Positions 5,926 to 6,692 of a DNA stretch of 6,692 nt are shown piece by piece. The notes under the pieces were generated by a model that saw nothing but the letters and a program-made list of their open reading frames with translations, did no database searches and was not told the origin of the DNA. The position numbers and the translations under genes are program-made. Every line of letters starts with the position of its first letter. Position 1 is the stretch's first letter. The stretch comes from Dehalococcoidia bacterium (GTDB lineage Bacteria; Chloroflexota; Dehalococcoidia; Tepidiformales; Tepidiformaceae). Where the stretch lies: the NCBI GenBank assembly GCA_007126855.1, contig SLAK01000139.1:1-6692 (forward strand), in the 5' to 3' direction.

Positions 5926-5945
5926 GACCACAATTTTGACCACAA
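5923..5945. repeat. Two tandem 11-base direct repeats between tRNA-Phe and the integrase gene
   Basis: TTTGACCACAA occurs at 5923-5933 and again at 5935-5945, with a 12-base period and identical sequence. They lie 16 bases beyond the integrase stop codon. They could be arm-type recombinase or excisionase binding sites. Because the period is a multiple of three and they stay in the integrase frame, they could also be the remnant of a longer integrase C-terminus. Confidence 0.7.
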
Positions 5946-5961
5946 GGCGGATGGGGGCTGG

Positions 5962-6692
5962 CTATTGGTCGGCGGCGAAAAGGGTGTCCATTGCCGCAGC
6001 GACGGAGTCTTTCATGGCGGGGGTGACGTGGGCATAGACGTCCATGGTGGTGGAGATGGTGGAGTGCCCGAGGGTGGATTGGACGGTTTTGATGCCGACG
6101 CCCTGTTCGATGAGCAGGGTTGCCGCGGTATGGCGCAGGTCGTGGAAGCGGATTCGAGGGAGACCAGCGCGTTCGAGGTCGCGGCGCAAGGTGCGGCTGA
6201 TACGGGAGTCTTCGATGGGTGTGCCGAAGCCGCTGGCGAAGACGAGGTCGTTGTCGTGCCATGCGGGGCCAGCTTTGAGCCGATGTTCAAGCTGCTCAGC
6301 GCGGTGCTGGCGGAGATGGGCGATGGCGATGGTGGAGAGCCGGATTGAACGACGACCGGCGGTGGTCTTGGGTTCGCCATACACGATGCCGCGGCCGCGA
6401 ACGCGGTGGGCTGTGCGGACGACGGTGAGGTGCTGCCGTTCGAAGTCGATATCTGACCATCTCAGAGCGAGAAGTTCGCCGAGCCGGAGTCCGGTGGTTG
6501 CGGCGAGGGCGTAGAAGGTGCGAATCGTGTGATCGGTTGTTGCGTCGAGGAGTTGCTGGACCTGGGCGGAGGTGAGGGTTCGCATCTCGGTGCGGGGGAC
6601 GCTGGGCGGGCGGACGGCATCGGCAGGGTTACGCGCGATTAGATTCCAGCGCACTGCCTGCTTGAGGGCGCCATGTAGGACAGCGTGGGTGC
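5962..6692 (-). CDS. Tyrosine recombinase/phage-type integrase, partial (N-terminus off the right edge)
   Basis: The reading frame is open to the window edge. Before the apparent GTG start at 6654 it still encodes THAVLHGALKQA, a typical core-binding-domain helix, so the gene starts outside and only the last roughly 242 residues are visible. All six usual catalytic positions are present. Counted from the GTG codon they are Arg57 (TGLRLGE), Lys96 (GEPKTTAG), His171 and Arg174 (HDLRH), His197 (LGHS) and the nucleophile Tyr207 (MDVYAHV). The fragment covers the end of the SAM-like DNA-binding domain and the whole catalytic domain. Family members are about 370-400 residues, so roughly 130-150 are missing. 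It acts on DNA at the element's attachment sites. It points at the tRNA-Phe gene 95 bases away, the usual position at the end of an integrated element. The visible part shows no frameshift, so it may be active. Confidence 0.93.
   Translation of the reverse strand, partial: THAVLHGALKQAVRWNLIARNPADAVRPPSVPRTEMRTLTSAQVQQLLDATTDHTIRTFYALAATTGLRLGELLALRWSDIDFERQHLTVVRTAHRVRGRGIVYGEPKTTAGRRSIRLSTIAIAHLRQHRAEQLEHRLKAGPAWHDNDLVFASGFGTPIEDSRISRTLRRDLERAGLPRIRFHDLRHTAATLLIEQGVGIKTVQSTLGHSTISTTMDVYAHVTPAMKDSVAAAMDTLFAADQ

Noticed and set aside
5872..6348. Gly/Asp-rich plus-strand open frame antisense to the integrase
   Set aside because: It is a low-complexity shadow of the recombinase catalytic domain, which is clearly coded on the minus strand.

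Overview
The window is GC-rich bacterial DNA with tightly packed genes, good GGAG-type ribosome binding sites and a tRNA gene that encodes its own CCA end. The gene mix is a secreted-type serpin lipoprotein, a curcumin-reductase-like MDR enzyme, an EphB-type epoxide hydrolase, a DUF4395 membrane protein with a thioredoxin partner, and an integrase at a tRNA. This fits an environmental Chloroflexota (perhaps a Dehalococcoidia-like lineage), but that assignment is an inference from style. No marker gene in the window proves it.

Layout, left to right. Two plus-strand genes open the window: an unrecognised helical/low-complexity protein with a small C-terminal alpha/beta module (44-745) and a SnoaL/NTF2-fold protein (790-1161). 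A serpin lipoprotein gene runs the opposite way (1185-2501, minus). A roughly 150-base divergent region with several short palindromes separates it from a zinc-free MDR reductase gene (2651-3649, plus). That gene converges on a minus-strand cluster which reads, in transcription order, DUF4395 membrane protein (5737-5255), membrane-tethered thioredoxin-like protein (5258-4845, ATGA overlap) and epoxide hydrolase (4811-3672).

A tRNA-Phe(GAA) gene (5792-5867, plus) follows, with a clear sigma70-type promoter and a possible terminator. Just downstream and pointing back at it is the 3' part of a tyrosine recombinase gene (5962 to beyond the right edge, minus). This is the usual arrangement at the end of an integrated element. 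The tRNA is therefore probably the attachment site, with chromosomal backbone to the left and the island to the right, outside the window.

How the genes work together. The DUF4395/thioredoxin pair is translationally coupled. Each protein has a CxxC pair, and predicted topology places both on the cytoplasmic side of the membrane, so a thiol relay is plausible. The MDR reductase and the epoxide hydrolase both belong to families acting on reactive lipid or xenobiotic compounds, but their convergent orientation gives no evidence of shared control. No CRISPR array, complete insertion sequence or rRNA gene was seen. The most distinctive items are the predicted inhibitory serpin with a P1 Val-Ser site, the coupled redox pair, and the tRNA-Phe integration boundary with tandem 11-base repeats that lie in frame with the integrase after its stop codon.
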